Of a stretch of 64,000 nucleotides of DNA, positions 51,288 through 60,480 are shown in pieces (the first letter of the stretch is position 1; each line of letters opens with the position of its first letter). The stretch comes from Gemmatimonadales bacterium (GTDB lineage Bacteria > Gemmatimonadota > Gemmatimonadetes > Palauibacterales > Palauibacteraceae), in contig VXOJ01000007.1 of assembly GCA_009840115.1 (NCBI GenBank), positions 62,001 through 126,000 of the forward strand, in the 5' to 3' direction. The notes beneath the pieces are model-generated. The model worked only from the letters and a program-made list of their open reading frames with translations. It searched no databases and was not told the origin of the DNA. The position numbers and the translations under genes were made by a program.

Positions 51288-51983
51288 ATGCGGATAATGG
51301 ACGCGCGTCACGCCCGGTTGTGGGCGGCGGGAATCGCGCTGGCGGCGGGAGCGGCCGGCTGCTCAGCCGGGGGAGACACCGCAGATGCGGACACCTCTGC
51401 GGCGGCGGGAGCCGACGAGGCCGCGGCGCAGGAGGCGGCCCAGGTGGCGCTCGGCCCCGTGGACGGGCACGACCTGCCCCCGGCGGACCTCGAGCGCGTG
51501 CTCGCCGGCCATCCGGCTCCCGACTTCACGGCCCTTTCAAGCACGGGCGAGCCGATCACGCTTTCGGACTACCGCGGAGAGAAGGACGTCATTCTCTTCT
51601 TCTACCGCGGCCACTGGTGACCGTACTGCGCAAAGCAGCTCGGAGAGCTGCGAGACTTCATGACGCCCGAACAGCGCGAACGGACCCAGCTCCTGGCGAT
51701 CGCCCCGGACAGCCCCGAGGACATCGGGCTCATGGTCGACCGCGTCCTCGAGGACTACGACTATGCGCTCGACTTCCCGCTCCTGTCCGATGACGGCTCC
51801 GCGATCACGTACCGCTACGGCCTCCTGAACGAGGAGGACGGGCGCGGGCGCCAGATCCCGCACCCGACGACCTACGTCATCGACATGGACGGCACGGTGC
51901 GCTGGAGCTTCACGGAAGTGGACTACCGCGTCCGCCCCGAGCACGCGGACATCCTCGCCGCGCTCGAAGCCCTGGAGCGCTAG
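51288..51983 (+). CDS. Selenocysteine-containing peroxiredoxin-like lipoprotein (UxxC)
   Basis: Thioredoxin-fold AhpC/TSA-like protein of 231 residues with an in-frame TGA at 51618-51620, codon 111. The redox motif in Cys homologues of this fold reads RGxWCPYC; here it is FYRGHW-U-PYC, so the TGA stands exactly where the first catalytic Cys belongs. The frame stays open on both sides: lipobox AAGC and PDFTALSSTGEPITLSDYRGEKDVILFFYRG before, and LGELRDFMTPEQRERTQLLAIAPDSPED, HPTTYVIDMDGTVRWSF after. A perfect hairpin follows the TGA (separate entry). Reads as periplasmic thiol/peroxide redox lipoprotein. The main alternative is a nonsense mutation. Confidence 0.85.
51618..51651 (+). promoter_or_regulatory. 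Candidate bacterial SECIS element
   Basis: After the TGA (51618-51620) and a 14-base spacer comes a perfect 7-bp stem GCAGCTC (51635-51641) with GAGCTGC (51645-51651) and loop GGA. The first loop G is 22 bases after the TGA, in the range known for SelB-recognised bacterial SECIS hairpins, which need a G in the apical loop. The sequence is also coding. Confidence 0.75.
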
Positions 51984-52028
51984 GAGGACCGTTTCCGGCG
52001 GAGCGGCTCCGGCGGAGCCGCCCGCCGG

Positions 52029-52970
52029 TCAGCGATCCAGCCGGCAGCGGCCCATGCTGCAGGTGAGGCCGGTGAGTTCCTGACTCAACTCCCTGAGTCG
52101 GGCGCGCGCCCCGGCGTCGTAGGCCTGGTCGTTCGCGCGGGTCGGCCTGAGACCGCTGAAGTACTGCCCGCTCTCGAAATCGTCCGAGTCGACGACCTGC
52201 ATCACCGCATCGGCCCCCTCGGCGATGGTGGAGCGCGGGGTCGCGCCCAACCGCCGCACCATGCCGGTCGGCATGTAGGTCGCCGGGTGGAGCGAGCCGA
52301 CCACGATGCCCGTTCCGGCCAGGTCGTCGGCCAGATCGTGCGTGAACATGATCTGGGCGAGCTTGCTCTGCGCGTAGGCGCGGCGCCCGCTGAAGTTGTT
52401 CTCGATCATCACGTCGTCAAAGTCGATCGGCGTCTGCGCGCCCGACGACACGTTCACGATGCGCGACGGCGTGCTGTCGAGCAGGCGCGGCATCAGCATG
52501 TGCGTGAGCAGGAAGGTGGAGAGGTAGTTCACCTGGAAGCGGTACTCGTGCCCGTCCTCGGTGACCCACCGCTCATCCGGCGCGGAACCGAAGCCCGCGT
52601 TGTTGATCAGGATGTCCATCCGCTCGTAGTCGGCCAGCAGCGTCTCGGCGAACGCGCGGACCTCCGCGAGCGACGCGAAGTCGGCGCGGTAGAAACGGGC
52701 GCTCCCGGGCCCCGCCGCGTTGATCGCATCCACGACCTCCGCGCCCCGCTCCTCGTTGCGCCCGTGGACGATGACGTGATCGCCCCGCGCGCCCAGACGA
52801 AGGGCGAGTTCGCGGCCGAGGCCGGAGGTGGCTCCGGTGACCAGGGTCACGTTCTGTCCGGGGGCCGGCGCAGGGGCCTCCTGGGCCACGGCCTCGGCGA
52901 CGGAAGCCGGCCAGACGGATATGAGGACGGCGGCGGCCGTCGCGACGATGGTTCTGGCGATCGTTCTCAT
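52029..52970 (-). CDS. Exported SDR-family oxidoreductase
   Basis: Short-chain dehydrogenase/reductase of 313 residues preceded by a signal-like hydrophobic segment (IVATAAAVLISVWPASVAEA), unusual for this family. Cofactor loop is VTLVTGATSGLGRELALRL, HGRNEE suggests NADP preference, NNAG is present in ILINNAGFG, and the catalytic Ser/Tyr/Lys are in NVSSGAQT and AYAQSKLAQ. It resembles retinol dehydrogenase-like SDRs. Its ATG overlaps the end of the Ig/LVIVD gene by four bases (ATGA). Confidence 0.85.
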   Translation of the reverse strand: MRTIARTIVATAAAVLISVWPASVAEAVAQEAPAPAPGQNVTLVTGATSGLGRELALRLGARGDHVIVHGRNEERGAEVVDAINAAGPGSARFYRADFASLAEVRAFAETLLADYERMDILINNAGFGSAPDERWVTEDGHEYRFQVNYLSTFLLTHMLMPRLLDSTPSRIVNVSSGAQTPIDFDDVMIENNFSGRRAYAQSKLAQIMFTHDLADDLAGTGIVVGSLHPATYMPTGMVRRLGATPRSTIAEGADAVMQVVDSDDFESGQYFSGLRPTRANDQAYDAGARARLRELSQELTGLTCSMGRCRLDR

Positions 52971-54910
52971 GGGACGAGTTCCTCCTCGACGAGGCGGGCG
53001 ATCCAAAGGCCGGAGTGGAGGTCGGAGGTGAAGATCCGCCCCTTGAACAGCTGGGCGCCCCACGTCATCGACCAGTTCGGCACCGCTGCGTCCGGCGATG
53101 ACGTCTTGATCGCGCCGATCTCGCGGCCCTGGCGGTAGAGGTCGCCGCGCAGTTCCCCCGAGATGTCCAGCACCCGCAGCCCCGCCTGATAGTAGCCAAC
53201 GTAGAGCCGGTCGCGGTCGTCGCTCCACAGGTTGTGGGCTCCCGCTTCCGGCACGGTGTAGTGAGCGACCTTCACCGGGTCTTCCATGTCCGTCATGTCG
53301 AGCACTTCCACGTAACCTCGCGCCTCGATGGGGCCGAACGCGTTCGGATCCCAGTCGGACGGGTAGATCTCGGCCGCCACGAACAGGTACTTGCCGTGAC
53401 GCCAGGCGACGTGCGTGTTCCCCTGCCCCGACACCCACCGCGAGACGAGCTTCGGGTCGCGGGCCGTGCCCCCGTGCGTGCCCGCCCCCGCATCGAGGAT
53501 GTAGATGCCCTCGTTCCAGAACGACGCGTACGCGTACCCGTCCTGGACGATCACGTCGTGCAGGCTGCGCACCGGTTCGTCGTGCGCCCAGCGGTTGATC
53601 TCCTGCGGGTTCGCCGGATCGGAGATGTCGATGATGACGATCTCGCTCGTCCCGTTGTGGCAGGCGTAGACGAGATCCTCGTCCCCCAGGATCCAGACGT
53701 TGTGCACGCCGCCCGTCACCGTGTCCGTGTACTCGGAGAGGATCTCCGGATGGGCGGGATTCGAGAGGTCCAGGAGAACGATCCCGTTCCTGCGGCTGGA
53801 GGCTCCTTCGCGGGTGACGATCCCGAGACGGTTGTCGGGGTGGATCTTCACATCGTTGATGCGGCGGGCATCGAGCTGAATGGAGTCGGTGAGGACCGGC
53901 TGCGCCGGCTCCGTCACGTCCCACACCTTCATCCAGTCGTGGTAGAAGGTGCCGAGGTAGGCGTAGTCGCGCCCGTCCACGCCCTCGAACACCCACGTGT
54001 CGCCGGCGCGGTGCGTGGACGTGATCCCGCTCCCCACGAGTTCGAGCCGGGCGGTGTGGCGGCGGGGGCCGACGCGCACGGAAACCGTCCGGGCGATGGC
54101 CGGTCCCGCGATCGCGGTCACGTGGTACGTCCCCGGCTCCTCCGCCACGAACAGCCCGCGGCCGTCGACGGGTTCGACGCTCGCCCCGCTCGGCGTCACG
54201 CTCCAGAGCGGCGCGAGGGGGATCTCGCCGCCGTCCCCGTCGCGGCCCGCCAGCCGGAACGCCGCGACATCTCCCGTCGAAAGCGAGCTGACATCCCCGG
54301 AAGCCACGAGTTCGTAGTCCTCGGCGGTGTTCGGCTCGACGGTTACGTCGATCCGGGTCGAGGCGTCTCCGGCGGAAACGGTGATGACCGTCTGTCCCGG
54401 CCCGTGGCCGAGCACGCGTCCGGAACCCTCCACCGTCGCGACACGCGGGTCGGCGGAGGCGAACGCGAACTCGGCATCGTCCACCGCGGTGCCCGGTTCC
54501 GTGTAGGCCTCCAGGTGAAGGGCGGCGGTCGCGCCCGCATAGACCGGGCCGGCGACGCGGGCCTCGATTCGGGCGGGCTCGAGCCGGGGCACGCGGATCG
54601 TCACCCAGCTCGGCTGGCCGCGGAACATCGCCGCCACGCGCGACTCGCCCGGCCGCACCGCCGTCACCACGCCGCCGTCCGTCACTGTCACGCCATCGTC
54701 CGCGGCGAACCAGCGCACCTCCGAAGCGGCGCCCTCCTCCGCGGTTCCCTGGATCTCCGCGGTGAGCTGGAACGACGCTCCCACCTCGAGTTCCAGTTCG
54801 GCCGGCGCAGCGACGGCGTACACCCGATCCTGCGCGGCGAGGGCCGGCGAGCCGGCGGTCGCGGCGGCCGCGGTGAAGATCGAAACGAACAAGGCGGAGC
54901 GGAGCGACAT
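52967..54910 (-). CDS. Secreted protein with Ig-like (BIG2-type) and LVIVD repeat domains
   Basis: Exported protein of 647 residues with a Sec signal ending near ALAAQ. The first half contains Ig-like strands, roughly three to four repeats (VYAVAAPAELELEVGASFQL, ARIEARVAGPVYAGATAALHL, YELVASGDVSSLSTGDVAAF), similar to BIG2 domains. The second half is an LVIVD propeller (MKVWDVTEPAQPVL, IVLLDLSNPAHPEI, EIVIIDISDPANPQEINR, VEVLDMTDMEDPVKVAHY). No enzymatic motif. GGAGGATC precedes the ATG at 54910. It is translationally coupled to the exported SDR, as a binding partner or carrier. Confidence 0.85.
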   Translation of the reverse strand: MSLRSALFVSIFTAAAATAGSPALAAQDRVYAVAAPAELELEVGASFQLTAEIQGTAEEGAASEVRWFAADDGVTVTDGGVVTAVRPGESRVAAMFRGQPSWVTIRVPRLEPARIEARVAGPVYAGATAALHLEAYTEPGTAVDDAEFAFASADPRVATVEGSGRVLGHGPGQTVITVSAGDASTRIDVTVEPNTAEDYELVASGDVSSLSTGDVAAFRLAGRDGDGGEIPLAPLWSVTPSGASVEPVDGRGLFVAEEPGTYHVTAIAGPAIARTVSVRVGPRRHTARLELVGSGITSTHRAGDTWVFEGVDGRDYAYLGTFYHDWMKVWDVTEPAQPVLTDSIQLDARRINDVKIHPDNRLGIVTREGASSRRNGIVLLDLSNPAHPEILSEYTDTVTGGVHNVWILGDEDLVYACHNGTSEIVIIDISDPANPQEINRWAHDEPVRSLHDVIVQDGYAYASFWNEGIYILDAGAGTHGGTARDPKLVSRWVSGQGNTHVAWRHGKYLFVAAEIYPSDWDPNAFGPIEARGYVEVLDMTDMEDPVKVAHYTVPEAGAHNLWSDDRDRLYVGYYQAGLRVLDISGELRGDLYRQGREIGAIKTSSPDAAVPNWSMTWGAQLFKGRIFTSDLHSGLWIARLVEEELVP

Positions 54911-55028
54911 CGTGATCCTCCGTGTACGGATGCGGTTCGACCGGACCCGGAAGCTCGGTGCGACGGACGCGGGCGGCAACAACCCGCGTGGTTGACCCGG
55001 TCCCGGCAGCGTGGGAGCTTCGGCCTCC

Positions 55029-58000
55029 ATGGAGACGCTCGACGCCGGATACGCGGCCGGGAGGCCCTCCTTTTCGGAGGAAGCGGCGGCGCGGCTCGTC
55101 CGGACGCACTGGGGTGTGGACGGGACGGCCCGCGAATGCGCCAGCGAGCGGGACCGGGTGTTCAAAGTCTCCGAGGGGAGCGCGGAGGGAAGCCCCGGCG
55201 GCTCCGGGGTCCGCGGATACCTGAAGGTTTCGAACCTGCTCGAAGACCGCGCCGTCCTCGAGGAGGAAGCGGCCCTGCTGGCGGCGCTCTCGGAGTCCCA
55301 GGCCTGCTTCGCGCTTCCGCACTGGCGCCCCGCCGGGAAGGGCGAGGAGGCCGGCGCGGACGTATCGGCGGGCGGGCGTCTAGTCGAACACGCGATCGGC
55401 GGGCGCACTCACTTCGCGCGGTTCCTGGAGCCGGTCCCGGGCATTCCGCTGGACGGCTTCCGGCCGCACGGACCCGAACTGCGCCGACAGATCGGGCGGC
55501 TCGCCGGGATCCTCGATCGTTCTTCGTCGCAGCTGGCGGGCGCGGACCGCCCGATGATCTGGGACCTGCGCCGCGCCGCCTCGCTCATCGCGGAGAACCT
55601 GGGCGCGATCCGGGAACCGGGCCGGCGCGAAGTCGTCGCCCGGATTCTCGAGCGGCACGCGGCGGTTGTGCGGCCACGGGCAGGCGAGTTGCGCGAGAGC
55701 CTGATCTACAACGACGCGAACCCGGCCAACATTCACGTCGATCCGGGGCGGATGAAGGGCGGCGCGCCCCACCTCGTGGGCGTCGTGGACTTCGGCGACA
55801 CGGTCCGTTCGTGGACGGTGGCGAACCTCGCCGTGGCCTGTGCCTACGCCGGGTTCGCGACGCGCGATCCGGTGGCCGCCTTCTGCGACGTGACGCGGGG
55901 GTACGTGGCGGAGCATGAGGTCGTGGAGGCGGAAGCGGATGTCCTCTACGAACTGGCGCGGCTGCGGCTCGCGCTGAGCGTGACCATCTCGTCCGTCCGT
56001 GGCGCCCAGGAGCCGGACAACGAGTACCTGCTCGTGAGCCAGGCACCGGCCTGGGAGGTGCTCGAGCGGCTGGACGCGACACCGCCGAACCTGGGGCGCT
56101 ACCGGCTGCGGGAGGCCTGCGGGCACGCGCCCTGTGCCTCGACGGCCCGGGTCATCGCGGCGCTCGAACGCGCCGCCCGGGGCGCCGCGCCGGTGCTCGA
56201 CCCCGATCCGCGCACCGCGCCCATCGTCACGCTCGACCTGAGCGTCGAGTCGGGGGACGACGGCGGGACGTTCGATCCGACGGATCATTCCGCGTTCTCG
56301 CAACGGCTGTTCGACGAGATGCGGGACGCGGGGGCGGCGGTCGGCATCGGCCGCTACGACGAGGTGCGATGGTGGTACACGGGCGAGGCCTTCCGCGCGC
56401 CGGCGAACGAGATGGACGAGTGGCGGACGGTTCACCTCGGGGTCGACCTGTTCGCGGAGCCGGGGACACCCGTGCTCACGCCGCTCGGGGGCCGCGTCGT
56501 GTCCGTGCGCGACAATGCCGACCGCCTGGACTACGGCCCCACGATCATCCTCGAGCACGAACTGGAGGACGCGGTCGGAGAGGCGGATGAGCCCGTCCGC
56601 GTTCGGACGCTGTTCGGGCACCTGTCGCCCGAATCCTTACCGAACCTGGCGCCCGGAGAGGTCGTGGAGGCGGGCCGGACGATCGGCTGGATCGGGGCCC
56701 CGCCGGACAACGGCGACTGGGCCCCGCACCTTCACTTCCAGATCCTCCTCGATCCCCTGGGGTACGAAGGAACCTTCCCGGGCGTCGCCGCGCCGAGCGC
56801 CCGCGGCGTCTGGACGGCGGTGAGCCCCGACCCCAACCACCTGCTTCGACTGCCGGGGGAGGCCGCGGCGCCGCGACCGCGCAGCCACGCCGCCCTGGTC
56901 GAGGACCGCGACCGGCGGCTCGGCCCTTCGCTGAGCCTCTCGTACCAGCTACCGCTCCACATCGTCCGCGGCCGGGGTGCCCGGCTCTACGACATCGACG
57001 GCCAGCCCTTCCTCGACTGCGTGAACAACGTCGCGCACGTGGGACACTCGCACCCGCGCGTGAACGAGGCGGCGCGCCGGCAGATGACCGCGCTCAACAC
57101 GAACACGCGCTATCTGCACGAGACCATCCTCGAATACACGGAGCGGCTGGCGGCCCTCTTCCCGGCCCCGCTCGACGTGTGCTTCCTCGTGTGCTCCGGC
57201 ACCGAGGCCAACGAACTCGCCCTGCGCATGGCGCGCACGCACACCGGCAAGGTGGGCGCGGTCGTCCTCGGCGGGGCGTACCACGGGAACTCGAGTTCGG
57301 TCGTCAACCTGAGCCCCTACAAGTTCAACGGCCCCGGCGGGAAAGGGCTCCGGCCCTGGGTCCGGATGGCGCCGATGCCGGACCTGTTCCGGGGCATCCA
57401 CCGCGGGCCGGAACGCGAGGTGGCACCCCTGTACGCGGCACACGTCGGCGAGGCGGCGCGGGCGCTCGAGACGGAGCCCACCTGGTTCGAGGACCGCCCG
57501 CCCGGGGCGGCCGCCTTCTTCCACGAGTCGATCCTCAGTTGCGGCGGCCAGATCCCGCTCCCGGCCGGATACCTCGCGGCTTCCTACGCTGCGGCCCGCG
57601 AGCAGGGCGCCGTATGCGTGGCCGACGAGGTGCAGGTCGGTTTCGGCCGCGTGGGGTCGCACTTCTGGGCCTTCGAGGAGCACGGCGTCGTCCCCGACAT
57701 CGTCACCCTCGGCAAGCCGATCGGGAACGGCCACCCGCTCGCCGCGGTCATCACGACGCGCGACATCGCCGAGTCCTTCGCCAACGGGATGGAGTACTTC
57801 AACACCTACGGCGGGAGTCCCGTCTCCTGCGCCATCGGCCTCGCCGTCCTCGACGTGATCGAGGACGAGGGACTGCGGCAGAACGCCGCCGTCGTCGGCA
57901 AGCGTCTACTCGTCGGCCTGGAACACCTCCGCGACCGTCACGCCCCGGTCGGGGACGCCCGCGGCCGCGGTCTGTTCACCGGCATCGAGTTCGTGCGGGA

Positions 58001-58202
58001 GGGCGACGACCTCGAACCGGCCGCCGACCTCGCCGACGCCGCCGTCCAGCGGATGCGCGACAAGGGGATCCTGCTCAGCACGGACGGCCCGGATCACAAC
58101 GTGATCAAGATGAAGCCCCCACTCGTCTTCTCCGAAGCCGACGCCGACCTCCTGATCTCGGGTCTCGACGAAGTCCTCTCGGAAACCGCCTTCCTGCCCT
58201 GA
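55029..58202 (+). CDS. Three-domain fusion: aminoglycoside-phosphotransferase-like kinase, M23 peptidase, class III aminotransferase
   Basis: Cytosolic-looking protein of 1057 residues. Residues about 1-400 are an APH-like kinase with catalytic [13 protein letters not shown] and [12 protein letters not shown] motifs, the first with Asn in place of the usual His. Residues about 415-600 are an M23 (LytM-type) peptidase with HLGVD and HLHFQI zinc ligands intact. Residues about 625-1057 are a class III PLP enzyme, with [24 protein letters not shown] and the PLP Lys in [11 protein letters not shown]. The kinase and lyase resemble hydroxylysine kinase and phospholyase (AGPHD1/AGXT2L-type), which use phospho-amino alcohols. 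The M23 role is unknown. GGGAG precedes the ATG at 55029. Confidence 0.85.
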   Translation: METLDAGYAAGRPSFSEEAAARLVRTHWGVDGTARECASERDRVFKVSEGSAEGSPGGSGVRGYLKVSNLLEDRAVLEEEAALLAALSESQACFALPHWRPAGKGEEAGADVSAGGRLVEHAIGGRTHFARFLEPVPGIPLDGFRPHGPELRRQIGRLAGILDRSSSQLAGADRPMIWDLRRAASLIAENLGAIREPGRREVVARILERHAAVVRPRAGELRESLIYNDANPANIHVDPGRMKGGAPHLVGVVDFGDTVRSWTVANLAVACAYAGFATRDPVAAFCDVTRGYVAEHEVVEAEADVLYELARLRLALSVTISSVRGAQEPDNEYLLVSQAPAWEVLERLDATPPNLGRYRLREACGHAPCASTARVIAALERAARGAAPVLDPDPRTAPIVTLDLSVESGDDGGTFDPTDHSAFSQRLFDEMRDAGAAVGIGRYDEVRWWYTGEAFRAPANEMDEWRTVHLGVDLFAEPGTPVLTPLGGRVVSVRDNADRLDYGPTIILEHELEDAVGEADEPVRVRTLFGHLSPESLPNLAPGEVVEAGRTIGWIGAPPDNGDWAPHLHFQILLDPLGYEGTFPGVAAPSARGVWTAVSPDPNHLLRLPGEAAAPRPRSHAALVEDRDRRLGPSLSLSYQLPLHIVRGRGARLYDIDGQPFLDCVNNVAHVGHSHPRVNEAARRQMTALNTNTRYLHETILEYTERLAALFPAPLDVCFLVCSGTEANELALRMARTHTGKVGAVVLGGAYHGNSSSVVNLSPYKFNGPGGKGLRPWVRMAPMPDLFRGIHRGPEREVAPLYAAHVGEAARALETEPTWFEDRPPGAAAFFHESILSCGGQIPLPAGYLAASYAAAREQGAVCVADEVQVGFGRVGSHFWAFEEHGVVPDIVTLGKPIGNGHPLAAVITTRDIAESFANGMEYFNTYGGSPVSCAIGLAVLDVIEDEGLRQNAAVVGKRLLVGLEHLRDRHAPVGDARGRGLFTGIEFVREGDDLEPAADLADAAVQRMRDKGILLSTDGPDHNVIKMKPPLVFSEADADLLISGLDEVLSETAFLP

Positions 58203-58212
58203 CGCGCTCCGG

Positions 58213-60324
58213 CTACGACTCGCCCTGGCTGGCGGCGGTGCGTTCGTCGTCGTGCGTGCCCCAGCGCTCGAACCACTTCCGCAGGATGAGTTGCGTGCGC
58301 AGGAAGTTGGACGGCAGGCGCGACGTGCCGTGCCACTCGCCCTGGAACTGGACCATCGCGGTCGGCTTGTTCTGCGCCTTGAGCGCCTGGTAGAACTGCT
58401 CCGTCTGCGACATCGGCGTGCGCAGGTCGAGGACGCCCGTCATCAGCATCGTCGGCGTCGTGACGTTGCCCACGTAGGTGATCGGCGAGCGGCGGATGTG
58501 CTCGCTCGGGTCCACCCAGGGGAACTCCTGGAAGTCCGCGTACCAGCGCAGGTAGTTGCCGTCGACCTCGTTCGGGAAGTTGAACCAGTTCACGACCGGA
58601 CAGTTCGCCGACGCGGCCCGGAAGCGGTCCGTGTGCCCCACGACCCACGATGTGAGCACGCCGCCGCCCGAGCACCCGTAGACGAACATGTTGCTGTCGT
58701 CCACGTAGCCGCGGGAGATGACCTCGTCCACGCTCGACATCAGGTCGTCGAAGTCGTGGTTCGGATAGTCGTACTGGATCGCGTTCCCGAACTCCGTCCC
58801 GTAGCCGGAACTTCCGCGCGGGTTCGTATAGAGGACCACATAGCCGTTCGCGGCGTGCTCCTGCCACGAGAAGTTGAACCCGCCGTTGTACATGCCGTGC
58901 GGGCCGCCGTGAATCACCAGAATGAGCGGATACTGCCGCGACGCGTCGAAGTCCGGGGGCTTGATGACCCAGCCGTGAATCGCGAGGCCGTCATGGGATG
59001 ACTCGCTCCAGACCTGTTCCACTTCGCCCAGAGTCACGCCCGCGAGCACGTCGGCGTTCACATCCGTCAGCCTCGTGCGCCGATCGGGCCGGTCGACGGG
59101 GAAGGCGTAGATGTCGCCGGGTTCGTGCGCGTCCCCCCACATCCCGACGGCCATGCCGCCGTCGCTCACATCGTTGACGCCGAACATCTGCGGGCCCTCG
59201 CTCATCGCCCGCACGTCGCCGTCCACCGACGCGTAGTGGATGTTGCGATAGCCGTCCGCGGAGGCGTCGAAGTAGACACCCCCTCCGTCCGGGGCCCAGT
59301 GCAGCGCCCCGGGGCTGCGGTCCATCTCGGCCGTCAGGGCGCGCGGGTTCGATCCGTCCGCGTTCATCACGTATACGGCGGACTCGATGTAGTCGAAGGT
59401 CGTCGTGTCGTGTCCCACGTAGGCGATCATGCGCCCGTCCGGCGAGGGCACCGGCCGGTTGTCCGGGCCCTTGCGCGTCGTGACCTGGCTCAGTTCGCCG
59501 GACTCGGCGTCGAGCCGATAGATCTCGGTCTCCTGCCACCGGTATTCCGCGTCCTCGATGATGAGACTGCTGAACAGGAGCGACTGTCCGTCCGGCTCCC
59601 ACGTCGGGACGCCGAAGTTGTAGTCGCCCTCGGTGAGCTGGCGCGCCGTACCGCCTTCGGCGGGGACGACGAAGATGTGCTGGTACTTGTCGCCCAGAAA
59701 ACCGATGCGGTCCTGCCGATACACGAGGCGCTCGATGATCCGGGGCCCCGGCGTCCACGTCGCCCCCTCCGGCTGGGGGAGCGAGATGGACCAGTGGCGC
59801 GCCGTGGGCTGCTCCGCCCCCACGCGCATCGTGAAGGAGAAGCGCGTCCCGTCGGGAGACCAGGCGATATTTGAAGGACTGTCCGTGAGCCGCGTCACCT
59901 GGGAGACGGCGCCCTCGGCATCCATCCAGCGCACGAAGATCTGGGTGTTCCCCTCGTCGTCCGGCGCGAGGAACGCGAGCCGGCTGCCGTCGGGAGACCA
60001 GCGCGGCGAGGACCCGTCGACGAGGTGGCGGGGACGGCTGCCGTCCGGGTTCACGATCCAGATCGAGGACTCCCACGCGTCGTTCATCTTGTCGACCCAC
60101 AGACGCTCGTATACCACGGCGCCGCCATCCGGCGAGATCCGGGGATCCTGGACCCGCTCCCAGTCGAGCCAGGATTCCAGCGCCAGCGCGCCGTTCGCTT
60201 CCTGGGCGACCAGCGCCGAGCCGGGGATCGGGACGCTGCAGAGCACGCCAAGGGCGCAGAGCGCTACGAGGGTGACGGGATTCGGGAAGGGGGCGCGGCG
60301 GGAAAGGGGGGCGCGCGTGTCCAT
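58213..60324 (-). CDS. Secreted S9-family peptidase (TolB/DPP-like propeller)
   Basis: Exported serine peptidase of 703 residues. Sec signal ends near ALVAQE. A beta-propeller with repeated WSPDG motifs (SPRWSPDGSRLAFL, NIAWSPDGTRFSF, VPTWEPDGQSLLF) covers residues 40-430. The alpha/beta hydrolase domain has an unusual elbow GCSGGG (MFVYGCSGGGVLTSWVVGH) and late Asp/His in TGVLDLRTPM and GEWHGTSRL. AGGAGGT lies six bases before the ATG at 60324. It is convergent with the fusion gene. Confidence 0.92.
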   Translation of the reverse strand: MDTRAPLSRRAPFPNPVTLVALCALGVLCSVPIPGSALVAQEANGALALESWLDWERVQDPRISPDGGAVVYERLWVDKMNDAWESSIWIVNPDGSRPRHLVDGSSPRWSPDGSRLAFLAPDDEGNTQIFVRWMDAEGAVSQVTRLTDSPSNIAWSPDGTRFSFTMRVGAEQPTARHWSISLPQPEGATWTPGPRIIERLVYRQDRIGFLGDKYQHIFVVPAEGGTARQLTEGDYNFGVPTWEPDGQSLLFSSLIIEDAEYRWQETEIYRLDAESGELSQVTTRKGPDNRPVPSPDGRMIAYVGHDTTTFDYIESAVYVMNADGSNPRALTAEMDRSPGALHWAPDGGGVYFDASADGYRNIHYASVDGDVRAMSEGPQMFGVNDVSDGGMAVGMWGDAHEPGDIYAFPVDRPDRRTRLTDVNADVLAGVTLGEVEQVWSESSHDGLAIHGWVIKPPDFDASRQYPLILVIHGGPHGMYNGGFNFSWQEHAANGYVVLYTNPRGSSGYGTEFGNAIQYDYPNHDFDDLMSSVDEVISRGYVDDSNMFVYGCSGGGVLTSWVVGHTDRFRAASANCPVVNWFNFPNEVDGNYLRWYADFQEFPWVDPSEHIRRSPITYVGNVTTPTMLMTGVLDLRTPMSQTEQFYQALKAQNKPTAMVQFQGEWHGTSRLPSNFLRTQLILRKWFERWGTHDDERTAASQGES

Positions 60325-60480
60325 GGGTACCTCCTGGTGTGATGGGCGCGGGGCCTTTCGAAACATGGGATGCGCCACGCCGCGTGCATAGACCGCGCGG
60401 CGGCACGGGCCCTATGTTGGATTCTTGAACGACTGCGGCTGCCGCGCGGGATGCGGCGGCCCACAAGCCGGGAGGTTTCC

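Noticed and set aside
51288-51620. Two separate genes or a pseudogene at the TGA in the peroxiredoxin-like frame
   Set aside because: Same frame before and after the TGA, TGA at the redox Cys position, no other damage and a good SECIS hairpin; read as a selenoprotein instead.
55380-56621. Antisense frame over the kinase part of the fusion
   Set aside because: No domain, rich in Arg, Val and Pro, opposite a well-supported gene.
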